64,000 nt of DNA from Deltaproteobacteria bacterium (GCA_018436855.1 JAHDKO010000015.1:62001-126000); one strand, 5' to 3'. Numbered from the stretch's first letter, positions 43,683-53,442 are shown. Numbers and translations are program-made. Notes: generated by a model not told the origin, from the letters alone.

Positions 43683-44908
43683 CAGCGGTTTATCGTGTGC
43701 TCACGGCCCTGCTCGTGTGGCCGGCCGGAGCGGTTCTCTCACGCTATCCGAATTTCAGGGGCACGATCCTCAACCGGCTCGGCCTCGTGCTCCCGGATAT
43801 CCCCGCTCATCTGCCGCTTATCTGGATTCATGCATCATCCGTTGGGGAGGTCAGGGCGGTGACCGGGCTGGTGAAGGCCCTCCGAAGGGAAAAGCCGCAC
43901 GTGATCATCTGCCTGAGCGCCATGACCGCAACCGGCAGACAGGTTGCATCGTCCATTCCCGAGCTCGACCTGGTATTTCCCTTTCCCTTCGATGCCCCGT
44001 GGATCATGAGGCGCTACCTCTCGGCACTCTCGCCCAGGTTGCTCATCGTTGTGGAGACCGAGATCTGGCCCAACATGCTCCTCGAGTCGAGGGACAGGGG
44101 AATTCCCGCGGTCATCGTCAACGCGCGCATGACAGAGCGTTCGTTCCGGCGCTATGCCATGTTCTCGCCGTTTGCCGAGGAGATCCTCCATGACGTTCAT
44201 ATCCTGGCCATATCCGAGAATGACGGGAGCAGGTTCACACGCCTGGGAGCCGGGGACGTCCACGCAGTGGGCAATCTGAAGCTCGACAGCATCCAGGACG
44301 TCGATCCGGCCAGGCGGCAGGAGGTGAGGGCCGGCCTCGGGGCCGGGCAGCGGCCGGTTTTCATTGCTGGGAGCATCAGGGAAGGCGAGGAAGGCATGGT
44401 CTTCTCCGCTCTCGCAAGGGTTGCGTCGAGTGTTCCCGGTCTCTTCTCCATCCTCGCTCCGAGACATCCCGAGCAGATCCCCCTCCTGAAGGACCTCGCC
44501 GACCGGGGAGCCCACCGGTGGTGCCTGAAGAGCGAGATGAAAAGCGATGCGGACCTGGTGATCGTCAATACCATGGGAGAGCTTTTCGACCTCTACGGGG
44601 CCTCGGACACGGCGTTCGTGGGAGGATCCCTGGTGGATCTGGGGGGGCAGAACATCCTGGAGCCGCTTGCCTGGGGAGTTCCAACGATACACGGCCCCCA
44701 CATGGACAACTTCGCCTGGGCGCTCGATGTGGTTGCGGGATGCACGGTGCCGGTCGGCAGCGCAGAGGAGCTCGCCGATGCAGTTATCGAGACACTCACA
44801 CAGCCCCGGCGGTATCGTGACATGGCGCAGGAGGCCCGTCGCCTGCTGGAGAAGCACAAAGGCGTGACCGAACGGTGCCTCACGGTTCTGTCGGAATATC
44901 TCCCCTGA
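43667..44908 (+). CDS. waaA: 3-deoxy-D-manno-octulosonic acid transferase
   Basis: The 413-residue Kdo transferase carries an N-terminal membrane-associated segment, WIHASSVGEVRAVTGLV, the VVETEIWPNML motif with ESRDRGIPAVIVNARM, LDSIQDVDP, and the C-terminal FVGGSLVDLGGQNILEPLAWGVP with HGPHMDNF. All are standard WaaA/KdtA motifs. It transfers Kdo from CMP-Kdo to lipid A precursor at the inner membrane. The start is GTG inside the end of kdsB, indicating translational coupling. Confidence 0.94.
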   Translation: MGLVLTAVYRVLTALLVWPAGAVLSRYPNFRGTILNRLGLVLPDIPAHLPLIWIHASSVGEVRAVTGLVKALRREKPHVIICLSAMTATGRQVASSIPELDLVFPFPFDAPWIMRRYLSALSPRLLIVVETEIWPNMLLESRDRGIPAVIVNARMTERSFRRYAMFSPFAEEILHDVHILAISENDGSRFTRLGAGDVHAVGNLKLDSIQDVDPARRQEVRAGLGAGQRPVFIAGSIREGEEGMVFSALARVASSVPGLFSILAPRHPEQIPLLKDLADRGAHRWCLKSEMKSDADLVIVNTMGELFDLYGASDTAFVGGSLVDLGGQNILEPLAWGVPTIHGPHMDNFAWALDVVAGCTVPVGSAEELADAVIETLTQPRRYRDMAQEARRLLEKHKGVTERCLTVLSEYLP

Positions 44909-45121
44909 AAAGAGACCCGCCGGAGCCTCTGATCGGACATGGCTGACGCCCCCGGGGAATGGTGCGGTAAAGACGGGAGGACAACGCCCCTGGTGAGGGT
45001 GCCGGCCGCAGCGCCTTATACGGGATGCGGAGAATGCGACTTCATGGGTAATTCATGAAGATTCCCGGCATTTTCTGCGTTTCTCCTTGACTTAGCCAAG
45101 GGGGCAATTTATTAAAAGTTT

Positions 45122-45313
45122 ATGACTATGGACAGAAGCTTATGCTCGATATGTGCCTGGAGAGAAGACTGCAAGAAGAAGTTCAAGAAGGGTGCAGGTG
45201 TTCACTGCCCCGACTTCAGCAGAGACCTGAACGTAAAGAACAAGGATCTCGAGGAAGAGCTCGACAAAGAATCCAAACCCGAAAAAAAGAAAAAGGGCCT
45301 CTTCCCCCTGTAG
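45122..45313 (+). CDS. Small cysteine-containing hypothetical protein
   Basis: The 63-residue product begins with SLCSICAWREDCKKKF and HCPDFSRDL, a compact cysteine pattern (C-x2-C-x6-C-x10-C) that could bind a metal. A highly charged tail follows (EEELDKESKPEKKKK). No ribosome site is evident. It looks like a small conserved protein seen in related anaerobes, but no function is known to me. Confidence 0.6.
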   Translation: MTMDRSLCSICAWREDCKKKFKKGAGVHCPDFSRDLNVKNKDLEEELDKESKPEKKKKGLFPL

Positions 45314-45316
45314 TGT

Positions 45317-46564
45317 TTACAGGTCGATACGCTGCAACAGGCTTGTGGATTTCTTCACGACCAGCACGATGAGGTCGCCCTCGTCCAGGGCGATGTCCGC
45401 GCAGTAGTGGTTCCTGATGGTCACCAGGTCCCTCTCGCCGTCTCCTGATCTTCCGGGGTTGAGCATCAGAATCCGCGAGGAGTCGTAGTATTTGACGTTC
45501 CTCAGGAATTTCCACGGTCCCTGCTCGTTGGCGATGGTGATGACGCCGTTTTTATAGGGGAGTATTCTCGGCATCAGATAGTACCGGGCATCGGGTTCGT
45601 CCACTTTGTTTTCGAAGTACAGCGGCAGTGTCGCCAGCTTGGTCTCGGAGCTCCATAATGGATTCTTCCCGTTGAGCAGGGTGATGCGGCCGAGCTTGTC
45701 GAAGGCGACCGTCTCGAGCCCGTTCTGCGAGGGGAGCACGTCTGCGGCCCGCGCGGAGACGAAGTCGAACCCCCGGGGGAACTCATAGGCCTCGCCCGTG
45801 CCGGTCACAGGGTTTTCCCAGTAATTGACCCCGTCCGAAAACATGAGATCCGTCATGAGGCGCGACATGACAAGAGTGTCGCCCAGAGGGATCACACAGC
45901 GCTCCCAGCTCTGCACGGTCCCGGAACCCCTGATCTGATAGGTGTGGAACGATTCCCGGCGGTTGGTAACCGCGAGCAGGGAGTCCCGGTAGGGGTAGAT
46001 CCGGTATATTTTTGCACTGCCGGGCGTGCTCCAGAAGGGTACGGCGCGGTCCCCCTCCATGCGGTAGAGGGTTTTGCCGTCACTGACAAAGATGGCGCCG
46101 TCGAGCACGGCCAGGGAGGTGGCGATGAAGGGGAGCTCTATTCCGGATTCGATCGGCGGCGGGGCCGCGACCTCAACCAGAGGCTTCTCCCCCGGTGCCG
46201 GGGAGGGGACAGCGGCCGGCCGTGCCTTGCCGATGACGATTTCCTCGATCATCAGGTCGATCACCCCGGACAGCTCGCCCCTTGAGCCGACGTCGCGGTG
46301 AAAGGCCTTGGGCGGCTGCGAATCGAGCACTGCGTCAAAGGATATGGTCTCCCCCAACTGCATGAGGGAAACCGAGAGGGTGGCCCCGTCTCCGGGGAGC
46401 GTATCCGCGGCAAGGCACCGGGCCGTGATGGTCTTCTGGATGCCGTCTTTGAGCTGCGCGAAATCCTCGGCACCTGTCATTTCGACCACCACCTCGATGG
46501 CATGAGACGGGCTGGAAGCGATAAAAAAATAAAGGAAAAACAGGCATATAAATGATCTCTTCAT
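45317..46564 (-). CDS. Secreted beta-propeller-like hypothetical protein
   Basis: A Sec signal (MKRSFICLFFLYFFIASSPSHA) is followed by a domain of about 100 residues with KDGIQKTITARCLAADTLPGDG. A long repeat-like region then contains IFVSDGKTLYRMEGD, IYPYRDSLLAVTN and KLGRITLLNGKNPLW motifs that suggest beta-propeller blades. It is likely periplasmic or outer-membrane associated. ATG 46564 follows GGGGAG. No family name can be given with confidence. Confidence 0.6.
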   Translation of the reverse strand: MKRSFICLFFLYFFIASSPSHAIEVVVEMTGAEDFAQLKDGIQKTITARCLAADTLPGDGATLSVSLMQLGETISFDAVLDSQPPKAFHRDVGSRGELSGVIDLMIEEIVIGKARPAAVPSPAPGEKPLVEVAAPPPIESGIELPFIATSLAVLDGAIFVSDGKTLYRMEGDRAVPFWSTPGSAKIYRIYPYRDSLLAVTNRRESFHTYQIRGSGTVQSWERCVIPLGDTLVMSRLMTDLMFSDGVNYWENPVTGTGEAYEFPRGFDFVSARAADVLPSQNGLETVAFDKLGRITLLNGKNPLWSSETKLATLPLYFENKVDEPDARYYLMPRILPYKNGVITIANEQGPWKFLRNVKYYDSSRILMLNPGRSGDGERDLVTIRNHYCADIALDEGDLIVLVVKKSTSLLQRIDL

Positions 46565-46658
46565 GCTGACTCCCCGACTGATAATTTCAGACAAAGTAGA
46601 TTATATCACAGTTTTACCCGGGAACAAGCGAAACGTACGAGACACGGCCGGGCGTTTC

Positions 46659-46672
46659 TGAATGATCATTCA
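46659..46672. promoter_or_regulatory. Perfect palindrome TGAATGATCATTCA upstream of acs (FadR-like operator)
   Basis: This 14-bp exact palindrome is formed by the half-sites TGAATGA and TCATTCA, which are those of TetR-type FadR operators in Bacillus (there with 4 bases between). It sits 8 bases ahead of the acs -35 element. A FadR-like TetR regulator is encoded after acs. Confidence 0.6.
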
Positions 46673-46679
46673 TTTTTCC

Positions 46680-46708
46680 TTGACCTCGCCAGGCTCTTTG
46701 GTTATATA
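46680..46708 (+). promoter_or_regulatory. Sigma-70 type promoter of acs
   Basis: TTGACC (46680-46685) and TATATA (46703-46708) are separated by 17 bases, 40 bases before the acs start codon. Confidence 0.6.
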
Positions 46709-46748
46709 GTGCAGATGCAAAGCAAATTATCTCTTAAGGAGGCGTTAC

Positions 46749-48713
46749 ATGGCTGAGGATACCAAGGATTTTGGAGAACAGTTGTTTCCTGTTCCTCCAA
46801 AGGTAAGGGAGAAATCTTTTATCAAGAGCAAGGCCGAATACGAAAAGATGTATCAGGAGTCCATCGAGAATCCCGAGGCTTTCTGGGCCAAGCAGGCCGA
46901 GAGGCTCGACTGGTTCAAGAAGTGGGACAAGGTGATGGACTACTCCTTCAAGGACGACATCCATGTCAAGTTCTTCGAAGGCGGCAAGCTCAATGTGAGC
47001 TACAACTGTCTCGACCGCCACGTCAAGAGCGGCAAGAAAACCAAGGCTGCCATCATCTGGGAGGGCAACGATCCGTCCGAGAACAAGACGTTCAGCTATC
47101 AGGACCTCTATCGTGAAGTCAACAAAGCCGCCAACGTGCTCAAGAGCCTCGGCGTGAAAAAGGGCGACCGGGTTTCCATCTTTCTGCCCATGATCCCCGA
47201 GCTGGCCATCACCATGCTGGCCTGCACCAGGATCGGCGCGATCCACTCGATCGTGTTCGGCGGCTTCTCGGCCGAGGCGCTCAGAGACAGGGTGAACGAC
47301 TGCGGCGCAAAGGTTATCATCACCTGCGACGGCACCTACCGCGGCGCCAAGGCGGTTCCCCAGAAGGACAATGCGGACAAGGCCCTCGAGGAGACGCCCA
47401 GCATCGAAAAGCAGATCGTGGTCAAGAGAACCGGCACCAAGGTGAACTGGAAAGAAGGCAGGGATCTCTGGTACGAAGAGCTCATGGCCAAGGCCCCGGT
47501 GTACTGCGAGCCCGAGCAGATGGACGCGGAAGATCCGCTGTTCATCCTCTACACCTCCGGCTCCACCGGAAAGCCCAAGGGCGTCATGCACACCACCGGC
47601 GGATACCTGCTCTATGCAGCCATGACCCAGCAGCTCGTGTTCGACTGCCGCCCTGAGGACATGTTTTGGTGCACCGCAGACATCGGCTGGGTCACCGGCC
47701 ACAGCTACATTGTCTACGGGCCGCTTGCCAACGGCAACACCAGCATCATGTTCGAGGGCGTACCGAGCTATCCGGATTATGGCCGTTTCTGGGCCGTTGT
47801 CGAGAAGTACAACGTCGACATCTTCTACACCGCACCCACCGCCATCCGCGCCATTGCGAAAGAGGGCGATTCCTGGGTCAAGCAGCACGACATCTCCTCC
47901 ATCAGAGTGCTGGGCTCCGTGGGCGAACCGCTGAACCCCGAGGCATGGAGATGGTACTATGACCTCATCGGCCGCGGCGAGTGCACCATCGTCGACACCT
48001 GGTGGCAGACCGAGACGGGCGGCATCCTCATCACCCCGCTTCCCGGCGCGATCGACATCAAACCGGCAAAGGCCACGGTGCCGTTCTTCGGCGTCGAGCC
48101 CTGTCTGGTTGATGATGACGGCAAAGAGATTCAGGGCGTCGGAAGGGGCAACCTCTGCATAAAGAGGCCGTGGCCCGGAATCATGAGGGGCGTTTGGGGC
48201 GATCCGGCCAGGTTCAAAGAGACCTACTTCGTACAGTTCCCGGGCAACTATTTCACCGGTGACGGCGCCGAGCGCGACGATCTCGGTTATTACAAGATCA
48301 CCGGCAGGGTCGACGACGTCATCAACGTATCCGGCCATCGCATGGGCACCGCAGAGGTGGAGAGCGCGCTCGTTTCCCACCCCAACGTGGCCGAGGCAGC
48401 GGTCGTGGGCTTCCCGCACGATATCAAGGGCCAGGGCATCTTCGCATACGTCACCCTGAACACCGGGGTGGAGAAGACCGAGGAGCTTCGCAAGGCGCTT
48501 ATCGCTCACGTGAGAAAGGAGATCGGCCCCATCGCGTCTCCCGATATCATCCAGTGGGCCGACGCCCTTCCCAAGACCCGTTCCGGCAAGATCATGCGCC
48601 GCGTCCTGAAGAAGGTCGCTGCCAGCGACTTCTCCGATTTCGGCGACACCTCGACTCTGGCCGACCCGTCGGTGGTGGATGAGCTCGTAACGAACAGAAA
48701 GAAAATAGGCTAG
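46749..48713 (+). CDS. acs: Acetyl-CoA synthetase (AMP-forming)
   Basis: The 654-residue enzyme has the complete Acs layout: the N-terminal ACAS-type segment, [23 protein letters not shown], the P-loop [20 protein letters not shown] near residue 265, and [17 protein letters not shown]. The hinge follows ([25 protein letters not shown]), then the acetylatable lysine in [13 protein letters not shown]. It activates acetate with ATP and CoA. AGGAGG is 6 bases before the ATG. It lies under a promoter with a FadR-like palindrome, and a rho-independent type hairpin follows the gene. Confidence 0.97.
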   Translation: MAEDTKDFGEQLFPVPPKVREKSFIKSKAEYEKMYQESIENPEAFWAKQAERLDWFKKWDKVMDYSFKDDIHVKFFEGGKLNVSYNCLDRHVKSGKKTKAAIIWEGNDPSENKTFSYQDLYREVNKAANVLKSLGVKKGDRVSIFLPMIPELAITMLACTRIGAIHSIVFGGFSAEALRDRVNDCGAKVIITCDGTYRGAKAVPQKDNADKALEETPSIEKQIVVKRTGTKVNWKEGRDLWYEELMAKAPVYCEPEQMDAEDPLFILYTSGSTGKPKGVMHTTGGYLLYAAMTQQLVFDCRPEDMFWCTADIGWVTGHSYIVYGPLANGNTSIMFEGVPSYPDYGRFWAVVEKYNVDIFYTAPTAIRAIAKEGDSWVKQHDISSIRVLGSVGEPLNPEAWRWYYDLIGRGECTIVDTWWQTETGGILITPLPGAIDIKPAKATVPFFGVEPCLVDDDGKEIQGVGRGNLCIKRPWPGIMRGVWGDPARFKETYFVQFPGNYFTGDGAERDDLGYYKITGRVDDVINVSGHRMGTAEVESALVSHPNVAEAAVVGFPHDIKGQGIFAYVTLNTGVEKTEELRKALIAHVRKEIGPIASPDIIQWADALPKTRSGKIMRRVLKKVAASDFSDFGDTSTLADPSVVDELVTNRKKIG

Positions 48714-48730
48714 GTAAGCATTTGCAAAAA

Positions 48731-48763
48731 AAGGGAGGCTCCGGGCGGGCCCGGGCCTCCCTT
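48731..48763. terminator. Hairpin downstream of acs
   Basis: AAGGGAGGC and GCCTCCCTT form a 9-bp stem extended by TCCGGG/CCCGG inside it. It lies 18 bases after the acs stop. No T-run follows on the plus strand, though an A-run precedes it, so its strength on the acs transcript is unsure. Confidence 0.55.
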
Positions 48764-48829
48764 GTGATGTGAAATTGAAAATGGGTAAATGGGTAGCGGA
48801 TGAAAGATTATCATTGAATCCTTCTTCTT

Positions 48830-48927
48830 AGTCCGTTTCTTAAGGACTTTGAATGTGGGGTCACATTCCCCGCCGCTTGCGGCGGAAGAGGGTCCAGGGC
48901 TTGCCCTGGGGTTCATACCATTGATTT
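48830..48927. repeat. REP/BIME-like composite repeat element
   Basis: The element starts AGTCCGTTTCTTAAGGAC and continues GGGGTCACATTCCC. It has two perfect hairpins, CCGCCGC-TT-GCGGCGG (48870-48885) and CCAGGGC-TT-GCCCTGG (48894-48909), then GTTCATACCATTGATTT. Its left part recurs at 2340-2382 and its right part, degenerate, at 36604-36644. Confidence 0.6.
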
Positions 48928-48944
48928 AGTAAGGAAGGGAACAG

Positions 48945-49529
48945 ATGAGAGGCGAAGAGAAATATCGGATGATACTGAATGCTGCAAAGCATGTCTTTGC
49001 CATGGAGGGATTCTACAACTCCAAGGTATCAGAGATCGCACGCGAGGCTCATGTCGCTGACGGCACGATTTACTTATATTTCAAGAACAAGGACGACATA
49101 CTTATTTCCCTGTTTGAGGAAGAGCTCAACAGGATTATCATAACCGTAAAATCAAAGATCGAACATATCGAAGATCCCCGGGAAAAGATCATCGTGTTCT
49201 GCGACAATCACCTGAACATGGTGGAGTCCGACAGGGCCCTTGCCGAGGTCATTCAGGTGGAGCTGAGGCAGTCGAACAAGTTTATGAGGGAATACAAGAA
49301 CAAGCATTTTCTCGCCTATCTGAACATCATCGCGGATATCGTAGCCCAGGGTCAGGAGCAGGGGATCTTCAGGACCGATATAAAGCCGGACATCTGTGCG
49401 AGAATGATCTTCGGATCCCTCGACGAACTCTCAACATACCTTGTTACCGCCAGAAGAAAGCGGTTTGATGTGCATGAGGTTGCCATCATGGTCGGCAACT
49501 CTTTTCTGAATGGGCTGGTGAAACTGTAA
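48945..49529 (+). CDS. TetR family regulator, FadR-like
   Basis: The N-terminal helix-turn-helix reads NSKVSEIAREAHVADGTIYLYFKNKDDILISLFEEEL. This is strikingly like Bacillus FadR (YsiA), including the shared VELRQSN and MIFGSLDE segments of the ligand domain. That protein represses beta-oxidation genes and releases DNA on binding long-chain acyl-CoA. The 194-residue length agrees. The gene lies between acs and the hydroxyacyl-CoA dehydrogenase fusion, and a FadR-type palindrome lies in the acs promoter. The inference that it controls this island is good but untested. Confidence 0.88.
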   Translation: MRGEEKYRMILNAAKHVFAMEGFYNSKVSEIAREAHVADGTIYLYFKNKDDILISLFEEELNRIIITVKSKIEHIEDPREKIIVFCDNHLNMVESDRALAEVIQVELRQSNKFMREYKNKHFLAYLNIIADIVAQGQEQGIFRTDIKPDICARMIFGSLDELSTYLVTARRKRFDVHEVAIMVGNSFLNGLVKL

Positions 49530-49561
49530 CGGACGAAAGCCTGAAACCAAGGAGGTTGATC

Positions 49562-51538
49562 ATGATGCAGATTAAAAAGGCCGCCGTTATCGGCGGCGGA
49601 GCCATGGGGGGGAGCATTGCGCATCTCCTCTCGAGCGCCGGTATCGAATGTTTCATCAAAGATATCGAGCAGAAGTTTATCGACAAGGCCGTGGAGCAGT
49701 CCCGGAAGATCTACGACAAGCAGGTGAAGAAGGGAAAGCTCGATCCGAAGAAGGCCGATGAGATGCAAGGCCTTCTCTCCGGAGCGGTCGACTATGACAA
49801 GAAATTCATGGGGGATGTTGACCTCGTCATCGAGGCGGTCCCGGAGATCATGAAGATCAAGCAGGGCGTGTTCGCCGAGCTGGAGAAAATCTGCCCCGGG
49901 CGCACCATCCTCGCCTCGAACACCTCAACGCTCTCGCTCACCGAGATCTCGGCAAAGCTCAAGGACAAATCGCGGTTCGTAGGGTTGCACTTCTTCAACC
50001 CCGCCCACGTGATGAAGCTCGTGGAGGTCATCCACGACGAGAACACCTCACGTGAGACCGTGGGCACCATGATGGAGTTTTCCCAGATCATCGGCAAGGT
50101 GCCCATCAAGGTGAAGAACGGCCCCGGATTCGCCGTGAACCGGATACTCATCCCGTACATGAACGAGGCGGTGCTGGCCCTCATGGAGGGTGAGGGCACC
50201 ATGGATGAGATCGACGAGGCCATGGCCGATTTCGGCATGCCCATGGGCCCCTTTGCCCTGTGGGATCTGGTCGGGCTCGATGTGGGCCTGCACGCGTCCA
50301 AAACGCTCGAGGAGGCGTATCCGTCCCGGACCCCCATTCCGGAGCTGCTCAAATATCTCGTGGACAAAAAGATGATCGGGCAGAAGGCCGGCAAGGGTTT
50401 CTATGACTATTCATCGGCAGAGAAGGTCCCCTCCAAGGACGTGGAGACATTTCTCAACAAGTGGAAGAAAAACAACCCTCAGAGCGACCTCGCCTTTTCG
50501 CCCGACAGGCTCCTGGCCGTGCAGATCAGGGAGGCCCTGTGGATCCTCTCCGACGGCCTGGCCACGGCCCACGACATCGACACCGGGATGGTCTACGGCA
50601 CCAACTTCCCCACCAAGGCCGCCTGGGGGCCTCTGCACTACGCCGAGGACGTGGGCTGGGACGCGGTGAACGATCTCCTGTGCTCCCTCTCGTGCGAGTA
50701 CGGTCCCGAGCGGTTCACGGCCCCTGCATTGCTGGGGGACCTCCTCAAGGGCGGCAGTGTCTTCGAAAACTGTACCTACGAGGTGGACGCAGACGGTGTT
50801 GCCGTGATGACCATCGACAACCCGCCCATGAACACCCTGGGCCGCAAGACCAAGGAAGATATCACCCGGGCCGTCCTCCATGCGGTTGCAGACCCCGCAG
50901 TCCGTGTCATCCTGCTCACCGGCAGGGGCAGGGCGTTTGTCGCGGGTGCGGACATCGAAGAGCTGAAGGGCTTCAAGGCCGTAGACGAAGGGATAGCACT
51001 CTCCAACCGGGGCTACCGCATGATGGACACCATCGAGGAAGCGGACAAGCCCATCATCGCGGTGATCAACGGGTTCTGCCTCGGAGGAGGTCTGGAGCTT
51101 GCCATGTCGTGCCATATGAGGATCGCGTCCGACAAGGCCAGGCTCGGTCTTCCCGAGATCACCCTGGGGATCATCCCGGGGTTTGCCGGCACCCAGCGGC
51201 TTCCGCGGATCGTGGGCAAGGCCAAGGGCCTGGAGATGATTCTGAGCGGCTCGCACTACAGCGCGCGTGATGCCTTGGAGATGGGCCTGGTCAACCGGGT
51301 GGTGCCGCACGACAGACTGATGGACGAGGCACGGGCCCTTGCACGGACCATCGCATCCAGGAGCAGGGTGGCTGTGGGCGCCGCCATGGACGCGGTCATG
51401 GGCGGTCTGGAGGTGTCCTTCGAGGAAGGGCTGCTCATCGAGGCGGAGAATTTTGGACGGATCGCCGTCTCCCAGGATGCCAAGGAAGGGATCGATGCCT
51501 TCCTGACGAAACGCAGTCCCGAATTCAAGGACAGGTGA
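49562..51538 (+). CDS. Fused 3-hydroxyacyl-CoA dehydrogenase/enoyl-CoA hydratase
   Basis: The first 300 residues are an NAD-dependent 3-hydroxyacyl-CoA dehydrogenase (AVIGGGAMGGSIAHLL, SNTSTLSLTEISAKL, VGLHFFNPAHVMKLVEV, GFAVNRILIPYMNEAV). A second helical dehydrogenase domain follows to about 390. The last 250 residues are a crotonase-fold hydratase (LTGRGRAFVAGADIEELKG, GFCLGGGLELAMSCHMRIAS, LPEITLGIIPGFAGTQRLPR). FadB has the opposite order (hydratase first). It catalyses two steps of beta-oxidation. ATG 49562 follows AAGGAGG at 6 bases; etfBA follow on the same strand. Confidence 0.94.
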   Translation: MMQIKKAAVIGGGAMGGSIAHLLSSAGIECFIKDIEQKFIDKAVEQSRKIYDKQVKKGKLDPKKADEMQGLLSGAVDYDKKFMGDVDLVIEAVPEIMKIKQGVFAELEKICPGRTILASNTSTLSLTEISAKLKDKSRFVGLHFFNPAHVMKLVEVIHDENTSRETVGTMMEFSQIIGKVPIKVKNGPGFAVNRILIPYMNEAVLALMEGEGTMDEIDEAMADFGMPMGPFALWDLVGLDVGLHASKTLEEAYPSRTPIPELLKYLVDKKMIGQKAGKGFYDYSSAEKVPSKDVETFLNKWKKNNPQSDLAFSPDRLLAVQIREALWILSDGLATAHDIDTGMVYGTNFPTKAAWGPLHYAEDVGWDAVNDLLCSLSCEYGPERFTAPALLGDLLKGGSVFENCTYEVDADGVAVMTIDNPPMNTLGRKTKEDITRAVLHAVADPAVRVILLTGRGRAFVAGADIEELKGFKAVDEGIALSNRGYRMMDTIEEADKPIIAVINGFCLGGGLELAMSCHMRIASDKARLGLPEITLGIIPGFAGTQRLPRIVGKAKGLEMILSGSHYSARDALEMGLVNRVVPHDRLMDEARALARTIASRSRVAVGAAMDAVMGGLEVSFEEGLLIEAENFGRIAVSQDAKEGIDAFLTKRSPEFKDR

Positions 51539-51640
51539 CCCCTTTCCCCTGTCCGGGCCGGGTCGCGGCGTTTTGTCGCGGCGGCGTACTGATATGGCAA
51601 CAAGCCTCAAGGCTAATAAATATGTAGGAAGGAGGATAAT

Positions 51641-52417
51641 GTGAATACAGTTGTTTGTATTAAGCAGGTACCTGATACAGAGACTCTGATCAAAGTTCAG
51701 GGTGCAGGTATTGTGACGGAAGGGATCAAGTGGGTCATGAATCCGTACGATGAGTTCGCCGTTGAAGAAGCTCTGCAGCAGAAAGAGAAGATGAAGGCGG
51801 GCGCAGTGACCATCGTTTCCCTCGGACCGGACAGGGCTATCGAGGCGATCCGCACGGGCCTTGCCATGGGCGCAGACACGGCAGTGCACATCAACGACGC
51901 AGCCTACTACGACAAGGCTGACCCGTACGCCACGGCGGCGGCGCTCGCGGCTGCAGTCAAAGGATTGCAGTATGACGCTATCTTCCTGGGCAAGCAGGCC
52001 ATCGACGACGACGCCGCGCAGGTTCCCGCGATACTGGCCGAGATGCTCGGCATTCCCGCGGTCACCATGGTGGTCAAGTTCGAGGTGGCGGCAGACAAGA
52101 GCACGGCGACCGTGACCAGGGAGATCGAGGGCGGCCAGGCCGTTGTCGAGGTTCCGCTTCCGGCCGTGTTCTCGGCCCAGAAGGGTCTCAATGAACCCCG
52201 GTATGCCTCTCTTCCCGGCATCATGAAGGCGAAGAAGAAGCCCGTCGACGTGAAAACGGCTGCAGACCTCGGCGTGAGCGAAGGTCCCAAGACCGTTGTC
52301 AAAGAGATGACCCTGCCGCCTGCGCGCCAGGCAGGAAAGGTCATTGCGGGTGACGATGCGGCTGCGAAGGCGAAAGAGCTCGCCAGAATCCTTCATGAAG
52401 AAGTGAAGATTGTCTAA
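51641..52417 (+). CDS. etfB: Electron transfer flavoprotein beta subunit
   Basis: The 258-residue EtfB starts MNTVVCIKQVPDTETLIKV and contains MNPYDEFAVEEALQ, TIVSLGPDRAIEAIRTGLAMGAD, the adenine-binding GKQAIDDDAAQVPAILAEML and KPVDVKTAADLGV. With EtfA it takes electrons from acyl-CoA dehydrogenases. The start is GTG with AAGGAGG. etfA follows after 17 bases. Confidence 0.95.
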   Translation: MNTVVCIKQVPDTETLIKVQGAGIVTEGIKWVMNPYDEFAVEEALQQKEKMKAGAVTIVSLGPDRAIEAIRTGLAMGADTAVHINDAAYYDKADPYATAAALAAAVKGLQYDAIFLGKQAIDDDAAQVPAILAEMLGIPAVTMVVKFEVAADKSTATVTREIEGGQAVVEVPLPAVFSAQKGLNEPRYASLPGIMKAKKKPVDVKTAADLGVSEGPKTVVKEMTLPPARQAGKVIAGDDAAAKAKELARILHEEVKIV

Positions 52418-52434
52418 TAAAGGGGGATACGAAC

Positions 52435-53403
52435 ATGGCAGGTACACTTATTTATGCGGAAGTCCAGAAGGGCGAGATCAAGAAAGGCTCTTTTGAGGTA
52501 ACGAGCAAGGCCAAGGAACTGGGCGGCGATGTTGCCGTGTGTCTGATCGGCAGCGGCGTGGAAGGGCTCGCCTCTCAGCTTGCAAAGTACGGCGCGGATA
52601 AGGTATACGTAGTGGACGGACCCGAGTACGAGAATTACGTGACCGAGGCATACGTCCAGGCGTTCAAACAGGTGGCGGACACGGTGAGCCCGACAGTCAT
52701 TCTTGCAAGTGCGACCGCACAGGGTAAGGATTTCGTTCCCGCCGTCGCGGCGAGACTCGGCGTAGGTGCGATCTCCGACTGCGTGGATCTCAAGAAAGAA
52801 GGCGACAAGGTCGTTGCCAAAAGGCCCGTATATGCCGGCAAGGCATATGCCATGATCGAGGCCGTGGCAGACCCGCAGGTTATCGCGGTGAGACCCAACT
52901 CGTTTGCCGTCAAGGAAGTCGCCGGCGCCGGCGCAGTCGAAAAAGCGGCGGTCAGCCTCGACGCCTCAAAGATCAAGGCGGTCGTCAAGAGTATCGAGGT
53001 CGCACAGACTGACGAGCCCGACCAGACCGAGGCCGAGATCATCGTATCCGGCGGCCGCGGAATGAAGGGCCCCGAGAACTTCAAGATGCTCGAAGACCTG
53101 GCCAAGCTGTTCGGCCCCACCGCGACCACCGGCGCATCCAGGGCTGCGGTTGACGCAGGCTGGAGAGAGCATTCCTACCAGGTGGGCCAGACCGGTAAGA
53201 CCGTGAGCCCCAACCTCTACATCGCCTGCGGAATCTCCGGCGCCATCCAGCATCTGGCAGGTATGGGCACCTCCAAGGTCATCGTGGCCATCAACAAGGA
53301 TGCCGAGGCCCCGATCTTCCAGAAGGCCGACTACGGCGTCGTCGATGACCTCTTCAATGTGGTCCCGGCCTTGATATCCGAGATCCAGAATGTGAAGGGA
53401 TAA
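52435..53403 (+). CDS. etfA: Electron transfer flavoprotein alpha subunit
   Basis: The 322-residue EtfA has an N-terminal domain ([40 protein letters not shown]) and the C-terminal FAD-binding part. That part shows [31 protein letters not shown]-like [15 protein letters not shown] residues, [29 protein letters not shown] and [20 protein letters not shown]. It pairs with EtfB. A strong hairpin lies between it and the next gene, the likely electron acceptor. Confidence 0.96.
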   Translation: MAGTLIYAEVQKGEIKKGSFEVTSKAKELGGDVAVCLIGSGVEGLASQLAKYGADKVYVVDGPEYENYVTEAYVQAFKQVADTVSPTVILASATAQGKDFVPAVAARLGVGAISDCVDLKKEGDKVVAKRPVYAGKAYAMIEAVADPQVIAVRPNSFAVKEVAGAGAVEKAAVSLDASKIKAVVKSIEVAQTDEPDQTEAEIIVSGGRGMKGPENFKMLEDLAKLFGPTATTGASRAAVDAGWREHSYQVGQTGKTVSPNLYIACGISGAIQHLAGMGTSKVIVAINKDAEAPIFQKADYGVVDDLFNVVPALISEIQNVKG

Positions 53404-53413
53404 GAAGTAAATA

Positions 53414-53442
53414 CTGCGGGGTGGATTTTTTTCACCCCGCAG
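53414..53442 (+). terminator. Perfect 10-bp hairpin between etfA and the Fe-S oxidoreductase gene
   Basis: CTGCGGGGTG and CACCCCGCAG pair around the loop GATTTTTTT. Its loop is T-rich but no T-run follows, so it may partly terminate or protect the etfBA mRNA and set unequal expression of the next gene. Confidence 0.5.

Noticed and set aside
46734-48509. A 591-codon minus-strand frame opposite acs
   Set aside because: acs is complete with all motifs; the antisense translation has no recognisable domain.
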